A DNA stretch of 64,000 nucleotides from Siphonodentalium dalli. Taxonomy: Eukaryota > Mollusca > Scaphopoda > Gadilida > Siphonodentaliidae. The stretch is from contig CP136065.1 of assembly GCA_032622095.1 (NCBI GenBank), positions 248,123,474-248,187,473 on the forward strand, in the 5' to 3' direction. Positions 10,098-22,269 of the stretch are shown piece by piece. The position numbers and the translations under genes are program-made. Position 1 is the stretch's first letter; each line of letters opens with the position of its first letter. The notes beneath the pieces are model-generated. The model saw only the letters and a program-made list of their open reading frames with translations. It did no database searches and was not told the DNA's origin.

Positions 10098-10557
10098 ATG
10101 TCTGTCCTTAATACAAATCTACGATTCTCGACCGATCGGGACGAAACTTGGTACGTGCGTGTAGTTTGACCAGGCGGTGGTCGTTGTCGTATTGGCGAGC
10201 CCGTGCGACACCCGTGCAGCGCATGCGCAGACGAGATCTCGGAAACTGGTGGAGCTATCGACTTGAAATTTGGTATGTGAATGTATCTTGCCCCGAGTAC
10301 GAATTTTATCGGGTCGCCGAGCCCGTGCGACGCCAGCTTCGCGCATGCGCAGACGAGATCTCGGAAACGGGTGGAGCTATCGACTTGAAATTTGCTATGT
10401 GAATGTATCTTGCCCCGGATACGAATTTTATCTGGTCGACGAGCCCGTGCGACGCCAGCTTCGCGCATGCGCAGACCAGATATCGGAAACGGGTGGAGCT
10501 ATCGACTTGGAAATTTGGTTTTTGAATAGCCCGGACAACGTCGGGCTCATCGGCTAG
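10038..10557 (+). mobile_element. Helitron-like non-autonomous unit 1 of a head-to-tail chain
   Basis: It begins TCTCATATATATTTTTGAAG after an A and ends CTAG at 10554-10557, with a short hairpin (CCCGGACAACGTCGGG) just upstream. A TCTG-rich tract follows the 5' end. The body is tandem ~120-base monomers containing CGCGCATGCGCAGACGAGAT and GAAACGGGTGGAGCTATCGA. A TC 5' end, CTRR 3' end and 3' hairpin without TIRs are Helitron hallmarks. No Rep/helicase is present. Confidence 0.65.
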
Positions 10558-11278
10558 TCTATCTATTATATATTTTGGAAGATCTGTCTGTCTGTCTGTG
10601 TGTGTGTTCGCGATGAACTCGAAAAACGGCAGACCCGATTTCGATGAAACTTGGTATGTGTGGGTATTTTCGGCCGGGGACGAACATAGGCATATTAATT
10701 TGTCCGTGCGACGTGACCTTGAAATCGGGTAATTTCAAGGTTAAACGCCCGAATATCACGGGATTTCAATGAAACTTGGTATGTGTGGGTATCTTCGACC
10801 GGGGAGTGGCATAAACCTATTAATTTGTCCGTGCGACGTGACCTTGACCTTGACATCGGGTCATTTCAAGGTCAAATGCCCAAATATTACGGGATTTCAA
10901 TGAAACTTGGTATGCGGGGTACATTCGTATGGGGAGTCTCATAAGCATATCCATTTGCCCGTGCGACGTGACCTTGACCTTGAAATCGGGTCAATTCAAG
11001 GTCAAATCGCCAATTTTGATGGGATTTCGACGAAATTTGATACATGGGGGTACTTTTGTCAACTGAGTGAAATCGTGACCCCGACCTGACCTTGACCTTC
11101 AAAATAATAAATTCAAGGTCAAATCGGGTAAAACCGGATGGATTTCGACGGGCACGTTTGTCGGGTACTTTTGTCCGGGCAGTGTTTTGGACTGGTCGAA
11201 TCGTGACCCCACTTGACTTTGACCTTCAAAATGGACAATTCAAGGTCAAAGCCCGGACGAAGTCGGGTCACCTTCTAG
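10558..11278 (+). mobile_element. Helitron-like unit 2
   Basis: It begins TCTATC directly after the CTAG of unit 1, with TATTATATATTTTGGAAGAT next, and ends CACCTTCTAG at 11278. The body has about four ~130-base tandem monomers containing GATTTCAATGAAACTTGG and GTGACCTTGACCTTGAAATC. The 3' hairpin CCCGGACGAAGTCGGG is about ten bases from the end. Confidence 0.65.
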
Positions 11279-11642
11279 TACTATATATTTTTGAGACTTC
11301 GTATATATGTGTGAATGTATGTACTTCATAGAATCCAAAACGCGTGTAAAGATTGAGCTCAAACTTCCTATGTAAGTGTCAAATCACACCGACACGACCG
11401 TGGTCGCGGTTTAGAGAAGCTCAGAGCACCCGTTCTCCAATCTCAAATCACCGCAAAGGCACGGCGGGGGTTAATCAAGTGATTATTTAATGAGCGTTTG
11501 TTTTTGACGCATCTCTATAAAGAGCGTCTGTTTCCCATTCAACGTTATTCGCATCTGCAGAGTTATACGGGAACGCAAACGTTATCGCTCGAAATTTATT
11601 CCCTGCGAGCACGGATGGCGCGCTTTGTTTTTACAGTATATA

Positions 11643-13788
11643 TGTTACAGTAAATCAGTGAAATTAGTAATTACGCGAAATCCCTAGGAATTACATGAAA
11701 CCACTAAACATGGTCCGTGGTTACACGAAATTACTGAATGTGTCAGGGATTTCATGAAACCACTAAAAGTGGCTAGGGATTACGCGTAATCACTGAAATT
11801 TGTTAATTGATTTTACACATTCTTACTGGTCAGATTTCAGTAAATAAGTGTAATGGATTTTAAGAGTCTCATTTGCTACTTTACACAATATAAGTCCAAA
11901 CAAGTTGTCTCAATGACTAATTACCTTCTCTGTTGGCATTATTATAAATTAACAGCTAAGTGCTATTATGGAAGTTGTTTATGTTAATCATTTGAGCGAT
12001 ACTAAAATTAATAGCTGCTCATTACTATAAATACTGGGTTGTTTTCTATACATTCATCTTCATTCAGAAATGGCGTCCGATAACAAGGAGGAGAGGTTTA
12101 AAAATGAATTGTTTATGCAATATGAGCTGTGCAGTAAAAATCTCTTTCAGATATCGGAATATTCTAAAGTTATTACTCAACTGAAATTAGCTAGTGAAAA
12201 TTCTAAAACCAAGGATCGGAACGCTTACTATTTGCTGAGCAAGTAAGTACATTTTATAGTTAATTTGTTTTGTAGTCCTTATTGCACATTGATAGCTACA
12301 TGTAATTGAAGATTACTAACAACATAATTATGTTTTGTTTTTAATATAAAAGTTAATAATTCGAATAATAGTTATTGTATAATTTATAATATTATATATC
12401 AAAATTTGCATGCCAGTATCACATTTTCTTTAAATTAATGACCCGTATGTTTGTCATTACAGATATGAAATCATGCAGTGCGGTGATGTCGAGAAACTGA
12501 TCAAACGACGTAGCAACCCTGAGGAACCTATTCTATATTTCGTCACAATGGAGAAACGTTTGATGTCATTCAACGAGCACACCTCGCTACTGGTCATGGC
12601 GGCCGCGACAGAATGATAAAAGAATTACAGAAAAAATACGCAAACATCTCAACAAAAGCTCTAGAGCTCTTCAAATCGTTGTGTATGGAGTGTCAGAAAA
12701 AGAGGGTTCGGCCGAAGACGAAAGGGGTGGTGGTGCGACCAATTCTGACGAAAGAGTTTACGAGTATATGTCAAGTGGATTTGATTGATATGCAATCCCT
12801 AGCAGTCTCCGACTATAACAGCCTAACATGTAAAAACAAGTAGATGATGACTTTGTATTGCGCTAAGTGAAAATCATCCGTGCTTCTGTTTTGTCTACAA
12901 AAAAGTGAAACTAAATTTGTAACTGGTATATTTCCATTTAATAAATTAAAGGCACGTGAGGCCTTAGTTGTCGAAAATATTCACATTTGTTCCAATCACC
13001 GTAAACAGAAAAAAACATTAAAACGCATACAGTTTCGTTCATATACACCTTGACCATCGCGTAAACAGCATGTTATCATAAATACCTACTATATTTTACC
13101 TTAGCAAGAGCCTGATTGTGTTACAGAAGACATCACAATGCTGCTGGCTAATCACACACAAATGGCATAAACGCCCTTTATTCGTTCCATATAAGTAATT
13201 CACCAACAAAGAACGCTCTTTATGTTTACCATCATAATATAAACAAACACCAGAAAAGTAACTTTTTTGTGCTTTTGTTTACATAACAATGGTCAAATAT
13301 ATGACAATAACATACTGTTTATGCGATATTTCTTATTTATATACGGACAAAGTCTGTCTAGATTTTGTTGTTCTTTCTGTTTGTGGCGGTTTTTGACGGG
13401 TGGAAATATTTTCACAGGATACCCACTGCCAAGGCCAACCGTACCTTTAAAGTATCGTTTAGCTAATAAATGTTTAAAAAATCGAGAAACACAGGAACAT
13501 TGATGATGATTTATCTTAGCATCAAACATCTTATTGTATAAATGTTTGTAATATGACTATAATTTTTATGTATTTCATAACTTGTTTGCAATAAAAGAAT
13601 TTAAACTTTAACTTGGTTGTCCTTCAGTAATTTCATGAAATCCCTGGTGCCTAAAATCAGTAATTACGCGAAATCCCTGAATTTTCTAGTAATTTCATGA
13701 AATCCCTACTCAGATCAGGGATTTCATGAATTTACTAAACGATTCAGGGATTTCGCGTAATTACTAATTTCACTGATTTACTGTAACA
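11643..13788 (+). mobile_element. Ginger-like DNA transposon, internally deleted
   Basis: 2,146 bp bounded by 43-bp perfect terminal inverted repeats (11643-11685 and 13746-13788) starting TGTTACAGTAAATCAGTG. They are flanked by TATA at 11639-11642 and 13789-13792, a 4-bp target-site duplication. A TGTNR terminus with a 4-bp TSD is diagnostic of Ginger elements as I recall them. Subterminal copies of GGGATTTCATGAAA and its complement (11740-11790, 13630-13760) may be transposase-binding sites. The interior encodes a spliced, truncated integrase on the plus strand. The perfect TIRs imply a fairly recent insertion. Confidence 0.8.
12070..12840 (+). pseudogene. Truncated Ginger/KRBA2-like integrase, two exons
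   Basis: Exon 1 (12070-12242) starts MASDNKEERFKNELF and ends at GTAAGT. The intron is 12243-12462 with a TTGTCATTACAG acceptor. Exon 2 gives YEIMQCGDVEKLIK. A frameshift at about 12550-12560 separates this from the following frame, which reads RAH..TGHGGRDRMIKEL and FKSLCMECQKKR, a zinc-binding HHCC domain (His codons 12578 and 12595; Cys codons 12682 and 12691). GVVVRPILTKEF and QVDLIDMQSLA with the first catalytic Asp (12778-12780) come next. The frame ends at 12840, so the rest of the DDE core is missing. KRAB-A-domain protein 2 (KRBA2)-type genes share these blocks. AATAAA follows at 12940-12945. Confidence 0.75.
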
Positions 13789-14503
13789 TATACACCGAAA
13801 TCATCCCACATAATCACGAATATAGCATCAGATTTCTCCCCAGATATACCGTTATAAAGCTACTGGAATCTGCCAATCTACGGGAAATTCCAGGGAATGC
13901 CGATTGAGCTCAAACTTGCTACCTACGGGAAGTGTCATATATATGAGTGTGTCCTTTATAGACTCTAACCGATTGAGCTCAAACTTGCTAAATAAGAAAA
14001 TAGCCCCCAAGCCGTAAATATCAACAACAACGATATTGCTACCTACGGGGAGCAACGTTATTAGCATCTGCATAATTATGCAGAGAGAAAGTGCTTTCCT
14101 ATTTTTAGAACGCAACACATGTTTACGTCGCGTTGGTGATTGAGGTTCACAACGGGGTTAATTGACTGTCCGCTCTTTGCGACGATGAGGTTCACGGCGG
14201 GGACTATTGACCAACACTCACAATTTCGTCTTTTGCATCAGATACCAACACCTCGACCGATCGGGACGAAACTTGGTACGTGAGTGTAGTTTGACCAGGT
14301 GGTCGTCGCTGTCGTATTGGCAAGCCCGTGCGACGCCAGATTCGCGCATGCGCAGACCAGATCTCGGAAACGGGTGGAGCTATCGACTTGAAATTTGGTT
14401 TTTGAGTAGCCCGGTCCTGTACGGGGTTACATTGAAAAACTAAAATTAATGGATCGACCAAAGCCATGGGACGAATGCCGCCAGTGGCGGGCTAACCTGC
14501 TAG

Positions 14504-15254
14504 TCTATTATATATTTTTGGAAGATCTGTCTGTGTGTCAGGGTGTCTGTGTGTGTGTGTGTGTCTGTCTGTTTCCAATGGACTCGAAAACGGCTGAGCC
14601 GATTTCGATGAAACTTGCTATGTGGGGGTATTTTCGGCCGGGGAGTGACATAGACCTATTAATCTGCCCGTGCGACGTGACCTTGACCTTGAAATCGGGT
14701 CATTTCAAGGTAAAATGCACGAATATCACGGGATTTCGATGAAACTTGGTATGTGGGGTATTTTCGGCAGGGCAGTGCCATAGGCCTATTAATTTGCCCG
14801 TGCGACGTGACCTTCACATTGAAATCGGGTCATTTCAAGGTCAAACGCCGAATATCACGGGATTTTGATGAAACTTGGTACGTGGGGGGGGGGGGTACTT
14901 TCGTATGGGGAGTCTCATAAGCATATTCATTTGCCCGTGCGATGTGACATTGACCTTGAAATCGGGTCAATTCAAGGTCAAATGGGATTTCCACGAAAGT
15001 TGATACATAGGGTTACTTTTGTCCACTGAGTGTTTTGGACGGGTCGAGTCGGGACCCCGACCTGACCTCGACCTTCAAAATGATCAATTGAAGGTCAAAT
15101 CGGGTAAAACCGGATGGATTTCGACGGGCACGTTTGTCGGGTACTTTTGTCCGGGCAGTGTTTTGGACTGGTCAAATCGTGACCCCACTTGACCTTGACC
15201 TTCAAAACGGACAATTCAAGGTCAAAGCCCGGACGAAGTCGGGTCACCTTCTAG
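14504..15254 (+). mobile_element. Helitron-like unit 4
   Basis: It begins TCTATTATATATTTTTGGAA immediately after the CTAG of unit 3 and ends CACCTTCTAG at 15254, with hairpin CCCGGACGAAGTCGGG. The body has about five ~130-base monomers (GTGACCTTGACCTTGAAATC, then GGTCAAAT). The following T (15255) begins the R1 flank. Confidence 0.7.
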
Positions 15255-15566
15255 TATGGATATATTTGGGGAACAATATTCTCATCATGTTTTGAGAAGA
15301 AACAAGGGACAGAGCTTTCCAACTTGATATGCAGACATAATGCATTGAGGCGATCCCGTCCCCAAGGACAACCCGCGATCAGGACAACCCGTCCCAAAGT
15401 GGAAATTACAGATACTTAACGCAAGAACACAGAGTATATATATTGCAACAGTTTCTTTCATAATAATAGATATATTAATATCACTGTTTACACAGGTCAA
15501 GTTTGAGCTATTATCACGTCGCGTCGTTAAAACTACGGCGGTGGCGTTATACGTCCACGATTCCTT
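15255..15566 (+). repeat. R1 array, fourth unit (right of insertion), truncated
   Basis: TATGGATATATTTGGGGAAC continues exactly where the R1 sequence stops at 10037, judged against the uninterrupted unit junction at 8570-8600. Similarity ends at CACGATTCCTTT, about 15566. Confidence 0.75.
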
Positions 15567-16078
15567 TTAGACCAGGCGCTTGGTGCATCAAAATGTAAGA
15601 ATTGCACAAATTATGATAAAAGCATGAAACTTGCCACATATGTTGCTTGGACCTTACTGATCATTTTCAGATATGGACCCCACGAGATTTGGCCCCGCTT
15701 AGCAACGGTTGCTTGGCAATTACCCGAAAGTATAAAATGATCATATGAGGATGTATTACAGTATTTCATTCAACGTTATTTGTTGTGGATAGCATATTTG
15801 AGTTCTATTTGTGACATAGGATCAATTGCAAAATCTTTTACCTTGTTTCCTATCATAATGCCCATAACAACCGTTGATATGCAGCTACCCAGACAGTAAA
15901 ATGTATATTTGGCACTCTTCTCTGACATTTTTGGACCAGAATTGGTGGTAGATTAGTCTTAAATACATTTTCTATATGCTAATACATCACACAGTGTATA
16001 TTATATAGGGATGGATAGTTTCTATGGTTGGAAGGTGTCGTTGTGATCGTTCTTAAGAGACCAACACATATTATTTTT
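15567..16078. other. No recognisable feature
   Basis: AT-rich unique-looking sequence. I see no ORF, repeat or RNA signature. Confidence 0.5.
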
Positions 16079-16600
16079 ATGTTTACCCATTCCATAGTAT
16101 GGTAAACATAGCGTCAACGTCCGGATTGACTACTCGTCGTTAGTCCGTCCGTCCGTTGTCTGTCTGCATGATGTCCGTAGACACGCATGGTGCGATAACT
16201 CGAACATTTTCTATCTGATCGGAATCAAATTTTGTATATGAATTTCTCAGACCAAAATACAGATCGAGTTCGAATATGGGTTTGATTTTTTAAAGGAGTT
16301 ATGGCCCTCTTTCAACTTCGAATTCATGGATGCTATGATCACTAAACAAATTTATCTGATCCAAATTTGGTATGTGCGTTTTTCCACCTAAAATACAGTT
16401 CGAGTTCGAATATGGGTTATGGCCCTTGACATAGAATTAATGCATGCTTCGATAAATCAACCAGTTTTCATCTGATAGAACCAAATTTGGTATGTGAGTT
16501 TCTCAACTCAAAATACAGATCGTGTTTGAATCTGGGTTAAATCCTGTATTTTATACCAGAGTTATGGCCCCTTTTTAACTAAGAATTGAACAGATTTTAG
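16079..16600 (+). repeat. Diverged ~110-bp tandem repeat with terminal inverted motif
   Basis: ATGTTTACC (16079-16087) pairs with GGTAAACAT (16101-16109). A GTCCGTCCGTCC tract follows, then about three diverged monomers with ATCTGATC..AATTTGGTATGTG, AAAATACAG.TCGAGTTCGAA and GAGTTATGGCCC. Another copy lies at about 17220-17330. GAGTTCGAA resembles a tRNA B box, but no A box or cloverleaf is present. 16600-17219 and 17330-18030 hold nothing I can name. Confidence 0.55.
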
Positions 16601-18029
16601 ATTTTTATGCTTACAATATATAACCATAGCAGCTTACAATTAATTACCTGTGATATCAGTTAGCTCTAAGTGAGAGACAATAGTAAACCTGTATTGTGGG
16701 AATTAGAGTTATGTTTAACCATCATATGTTCAGCAAAGCAGTGAAAGGTGTAATCCATTCATGAATTGGATCAGTCTACTGTTCATTTGTAGGTATGTTC
16801 TCAGAATTGGAGCAGACAGAGAGAACCGCATTTAGTAGCACTATTTTTATAAAGTTACACAGTCCTATAATGATATCTGATACTCACTGCTGCACATATA
16901 CAATGACTTTAATAGCCATCTGTTGTTTATTGCATTTCCATAGTGTGTGGACAGTGTTGGCCCAGGGTTTATCAACTCCCACATAGCTCTTTGGTTTAGC
17001 CTATCAATGCAGTGTTCAAGTGACATACCCGGCACAGTCGCCTAATTTTATAGAGTTAAAATTGTTAACCCCGGTCATCAATTTATGATTTTGTATATTT
17101 GTCATGTAATCATTCTCCTATTATATCCCTTTCACTTGTATGGATTTTTGTTGTTAAAATGAACCCATCTCACCATTCCTGATACTTAGTAGAAATACCT
17201 TTCATCTGATATATCTCATTGTATTGATATGTGTGTAAATTTGGTATGTGAATTTATCAGTCCAAAATACAGATAGAGTTCGAATTTGGGTTTGATCCAT
17301 TTTTTTTAAAATGGAGTTATGGCTTATGGATTATCGCGTCCGAACTGAAAATAGCTTATCACTATCGCCAAGGTATGGGTTAAACATCTGACGATCGTGA
17401 TCGGCCGATCGTTAAATTTCAAAAGCATCAATGCCCATAATATAATGTCTTATATACATTGAATACTAACATTTCTGATGCACCTTTATTAATTGTTACT
17501 ATTTTAACCAGTGAAACTTATAGAATTATTGGATTTATCTATCACAGATTTGGCATCAAAATATGCTAAAATTAACTTTTCAGGTTTGGACCATTGTTTT
17601 CATATAAAATGGAACTATCATTGGTATCAAAGGTGTTTATTGTTCTATTCTGTCCTAAATATTTCACACTGGTGTGTTTTGTAGACAAAATTACCCAAGA
17701 TGGCTTGCAAAATTTGCAGATTTGGTAAAAAAGTAGATTTTCCACATATACATGTATCCGACCATTATTCTCTGCTGTTCCGAAAAAGTAGCAAATTGGG
17801 ACTCTGTTGGTTATCAACCATGTTACTTAATCAACTTACAATTAAATTTAATGTTATATTCTGGTTGCCACAGTACCTTGTGAGTTATGACAAATTAATT
17901 TTAAAGGATGCAGTTTGGAATTTTGCCAAAAGCGTCTCTGGTCAGGTTTTGAACGGATATGCGCAGAAATGGAACTGAGCCGGAGCATATTTATTTGGCT
18001 ACTGTCGCACATTAGCATAAAAAATTGAT

Positions 18030-19255
18030 TGACTTAATACATGGTGTATATATGTCGAAATGGCAGCAATGAAGTGACTGTGTGGTGATGTGAGGTGAAT
18101 AGTTATACAAGGAGTGGCTATTTGGTAATGGATGGGCTCCACATTGAGATGTATGGATGTATAAGGAGTGGTCATGTGCGAGGTGAATATGTATACATGG
18201 AAGCTGCATAGAGTGGCTATATGGTCATTGAAGTGGTCACTACTTCAATGACCATATGGGTATAACAAGAGTAGCTACATAAGTATCTGTGTTGTTTATG
18301 TATATATGAAGTGACTGTATGGTCATGTCTGGTATGCACATGTGCACCTTGGGTGGCTGTATTGTCATGGCTGGGTTTATATGTATAGATATGTTGGCTG
18401 TATGATTATGGGTAGGGTGCATGGACAAAAAGGGAGTGGTTGTATGATTATGGGCAATGCGTATATAGGTGTTCATGGAATGACTAAGATCATGATTGTT
18501 GAAGTGTATGTGCATACCTGTGTAGCTGCTTGGTCACTGGCTGGCGTGAGAGTACATATGAAGTGCCATTGTGGTATGTATGTATATGGCATGTATATGA
18601 TTATTTTCTGGTGCTGATATATTGTCATAGGTGGGTGGATATGTATACAGGGAGTATATGTATGGTCATAAGAGTATACAGCGAGTGGCTGAATTGTCAT
18701 GGGTGATGTGTATATGCAAGTCTGGAGTGTACAAATGGCCGTGTGTGAGGGGTATTATTATATGCATTTAATGGTAGGGTGTATATGTATACCTGAAGTG
18801 AAGCTATGGTCAAGTGCGGGTTGTATATGCATATCGTGAGTGGCTATATTGCCATGTGTATGACAAATAGGTATACATGGAGTGACCATAGGGCCAATGG
18901 TGGAGTAATATGTATACACGGTAAGACTGTATGGTCACAAATGTGGTGTATAAGTTTACAGTGTGTGGCTGAATTATCATGGGTGAGGTGTATATGCAAG
19001 TCTGGAGTGCATAAATGGCCGTGTGTACAGGGTATAACAATATATTGATGGGCTGTATCGCTATGGGTGTGGCGAATAGGTATACAGTGAGTGACCGTAT
19101 GGCCAAATGGTGGAGTGAATAGGTATACACGGAGTGACAGTATGGTAATACATTTGGTGTATGATTGTCATGGGTGAGGTGTATATTCAAGCCTGCATGC
19201 AGTGTGTGAACGGCCGAGTGTTCGGGGTCATTTTATATATAGAAGGGCTGTATGC
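18030..19255 (+). repeat. Degenerate ~50-bp minisatellite
   Basis: Loose tandem units of the form GTATATGTATACATGGAGTG, then GCTGTATGGTCATGGGTGAG run across about 1.2 kb with many substitutions and variable spacing. Small His/Tyr/Thr-rich minus-strand ORFs here are produced by the repeat. Confidence 0.65.
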
Positions 19256-19260
19256 CAGTG

Positions 19261-20187
19261 TATGTCCATTTGGGGGCATATATATATATAAGGCTGTTTT
19301 CAGCATTAGGCAGACATGACCCTATTACCATCATTAGGCAGACATATACAAAAAACTTTAAAACCGCTCAATTTTAAACACTCTTTCTCTAGTTTTGTTC
19401 TAAATGTGACCACCAAGGTGTGATCAATGGGAATTTGTAATTCCTCAAGTAATATGAAATATACAAATTCTCAGGTCTGCCTAATTCTGAGAGGACCATT
19501 GACCATCATTAGGCAGACTGTGACATTATGCAGACCAAATCCGGTCTGCCTACTTTTTGCATGCCAGTCACAACTAGTTATCTGGGGCTTTAATTGTTAA
19601 CACCTCTCCTTTTTCAACCGATTTAGGTTGTCTTTTGTCTATAAAATGATGGGACTGAAAAAAAAAATTTGTTAAAGGCATTTCAGCCCCGTTAGTTTTG
19701 AGACATGTATATTCTGTCGATATATACTTTCATCATTGTGCGGTCGAAACATCCACAGCGGTCTTGAAAAAATAAACTTTTCTGGTTTTTGCATTTTTAT
19801 GTATAGGATGCAGCAAAAAAGAAGATAACAGGTCAAATGTCATTAAAACATCGAAAAATCTGGTGTATACATCGAAATTGAGTACAAATTTCGGGATTGA
19901 AAAAAGACCGCACAATGATGAAACTGTATATCGATCGAATATACATGTCTCAACATTATCGGGGCGGAAATGCCCTTTTCAACAATTTTTTCAATCCCAT
20001 CATTTTATAAACAAAAGACAACCTAAATCCGTTGAACAAGGAGAGGTGTTAACAATTAAATCGCAAGATAACTGGTTGTGACTGGCATGCAAAAATTAGG
20101 CAGACCCGATTTCGTCTGCATAAATTCGCGGGTCGGCCTAATGCTTACTCTACATAGCTATATATATATATGCCCCCAATGGACATA
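19261..20187. mobile_element. Fold-back element with a ~200-bp hairpin stem
   Basis: Outer inverted ends TATGTCCATTTGGGGGCATA (from 19261) and its complement (to 20187). The inner stem arms 19543-19745 and 19906-20106 are reverse complements, highly similar by eye, around a ~160-base loop. The left side between the outer end and the stem carries repeated TTAGGCAGAC (about 19312, 19341, 19508) and inverted GTCTGCCTAA (about 19475). No transposase ORF. A transcript would form long double-stranded RNA. Confidence 0.75.
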
Positions 20188-20509
20188 TATGCGGATATAT
20201 TTGACAATGGTGTGTGTTAGGACCATTACATAATATGCCAGAATTTGAACTACGAATATTGCTTTGTGTGCTTATGAAAGACTACCAACGGAGAATGTGA
20301 TAAGTGAAGTTTGCCCACTGAAAACAAGAAATAAATAGTATAATATATGACAGGAGAAATTTAAAATATCGCAGTTGTCTATTTGGATATAATAATTCAA
20401 AAAATTACTACATTGAACAAGATTGTTCTCAATTTATATTTGATCACCGTACCGGGGTGTTTCACATCACTTTAACATAAAATAGTGAGGTTCATAACGG
20501 TTTATATAT

Positions 20510-20890
20510 AGCGCCAGACATATGTTTTCCGAAAGACATTATTATCTGGTGTACATCTACATGTAATTGTAAGAGCACTGCATGTCGTGAAAATATCAAT
20601 TCACCTGTATTGTCGATTATCACAAAACGTGTATACACACGTCTGTTACAGTTACACCGAGACTACCAGTTCATATATAAATTGCCGACATTGATCAGAC
20701 ATAATAGGTCAGACATGCATACTGCATAAAAAGATAATTTCTGGTGCACGGCTAATTACAAGAGCACTGCATGCCGTGCAAATTTCTATTGACCGGATGT
20801 GTATTGTACGGTATATTCTGAAAAAATATATTTGTGAATAAAAATATCTCAAATAAATTGCAGACATTGATCAGACATAATAGGTTAGAC
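20510..20890 (+). repeat. Tandem duplication of a ~185-bp unit
   Basis: AAGAGCACTGCATG.CGTG recurs at about 20571 and 20759, and GACATTGATCAGACATAATA at about 20687 and 20866, giving two diverged copies. 20900-21598 shows no other feature. Confidence 0.6.
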
Positions 20891-21598
20891 ATGCACAAAG
20901 AGCTGGTCTCGACATGTGGTTTCATTCAGGGGCCGCCTCTTGAAACGTGCTATTGATACCTCAGCGCTCTGGTGCTCTGTGTATCATTTTCTAAAAATTG
21001 TATGTCACAAGAACTGCACTCAATTCAACAAAAGAGCACGCTGTAAATCACGAGTAATAATTTAAGTTCAGACGGGCGAATCGACGCTCGTCAACCGCGA
21101 AGTCTCGCCAATTCAATTCCACAACGGTAAATTAAAACGAATGTGCGTGGTGGGAATACCGTATGTAAAGCGTTTACGATATTAAGCAAAAACACCGAAC
21201 TCCGAGGGAACATACTAAGCCTCAAACACATGTAAAACATAAGTATGTCAGTCATATCCCGAGGTTCCTATCAGTCGTGGTTCGTTTCAGCTGGTGTCCG
21301 TGTCCGTAACAGCCGGTGGTCCGGTCCTAATTTAATTGTCAATAATCGTGGTTTGGTGTGATACAAGTTAAACAAATAGCTTCAGCATACAGACATGACT
21401 GCTCATGTTCCCGGTCCTGCTTGTACACAGTTGCACCCCTATTGCTATATCATTATGCAAGCAAGAGCGTTGACTCAGACTGCATAATTATATTAATTAT
21501 ATGTAAAGGGTGTCAACGCATACCTTGAAACCAATTTGGAAAGCTCGCATTATTATTTCGAGTTATCAGGAATAAGAAAGGCCAATACAGGGAACATA

Positions 21599-22032
21599 TC
21601 TATTATATATTTTGGAAGATATGTCTGTGTGTGGTGTATCTGTCTGTGTGTGGTGTGTGTGTTCGCGATGAACTCGAAAACGGCCGACCCGATTTCGATG
21701 AAACTTCGTATGAGGGTACTATCGGTCGGGAAGTGGCATAGGCATATTATTTTTCAGATCCGAGGTCAACTTTTCACGTGCCGAGGTCAAATCTGTTTTT
21801 ACGCCGTTTTGTGCTAATGACATTGGGCAATATATATATATATCTCGGAAACGGGTGGAGCTATCGACTTGAAATTTTGTATGTGAATGTATCTTGCCCC
21901 GGTACGAATTTTATCGGGTCGCCGAGTCCGTGCGACGCCAGCTTCGCGCAGACCAGATCTCGGAAACGGGTGGAGCTATCGACTTGAAATTTGGTTTTTG
22001 AATAGCCCGGACGAAGTCGGGTCACCTTCTAG
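21599..22032 (+). mobile_element. Helitron-like non-autonomous element
   Basis: It begins TCTATTATATATTTTGGAAG after an A and ends CACCTTCTAG before a T; hairpin CCCGGACGAAGTCGGG sits near the 3' end. It mixes both monomer types of the 10038-15254 chain and contains a (TA)n run at 21830-21843. 434 bp, single copy. Confidence 0.7.
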
Positions 22033-22269
22033 TTGTATATATAAGTGAAAAGGCAGCAGTTCTCGTTAGCCACACAAATGTCGTATCAATTATGTTTTCC
22101 AACAATCTAGAAACAAGTTAATGCTAAACGGTCGTAAAAATAAAAAACACAGCCATCTTTTGGCCAACGTGCTGTACATTAGTTGAAAAATAAAGCTTTA
22201 CCGATGAAGCTAATGGTGTGTTCTTGTGATCGCGCGTGAACTGCACCTCACAATCTAGTCGGATTCCTT

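Larger units (their letters stand above)
11279..14503 (+). mobile_element. Helitron-like unit 3, interrupted by a Ginger-like transposon
   Basis: It opens TACTATATATTTTTGAGACT right after the CTAG of unit 2 and closes CTAG at 14500-14503. Without the Ginger-like insert (11643-13788 plus one TATA) it is about 1.08 kb. Internal sequence at 13890-14000 has two GATTGAGCTCAAACTTGCTA copies; 14250-14420 repeats the GCGCATGCGCAG monomer. The 5' end departs from TC, so the boundary is less certain. Confidence 0.5.

Noticed and set aside
16240..16270. GAGTTCGAA resembling a tRNA B box
   Set aside because: It is part of a tandem repeat, with no A box, cloverleaf or terminator.
18012..19190. His/Tyr/Thr-rich minus-strand ORFs
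   Set aside because: Generated by the ~50-bp minisatellite.
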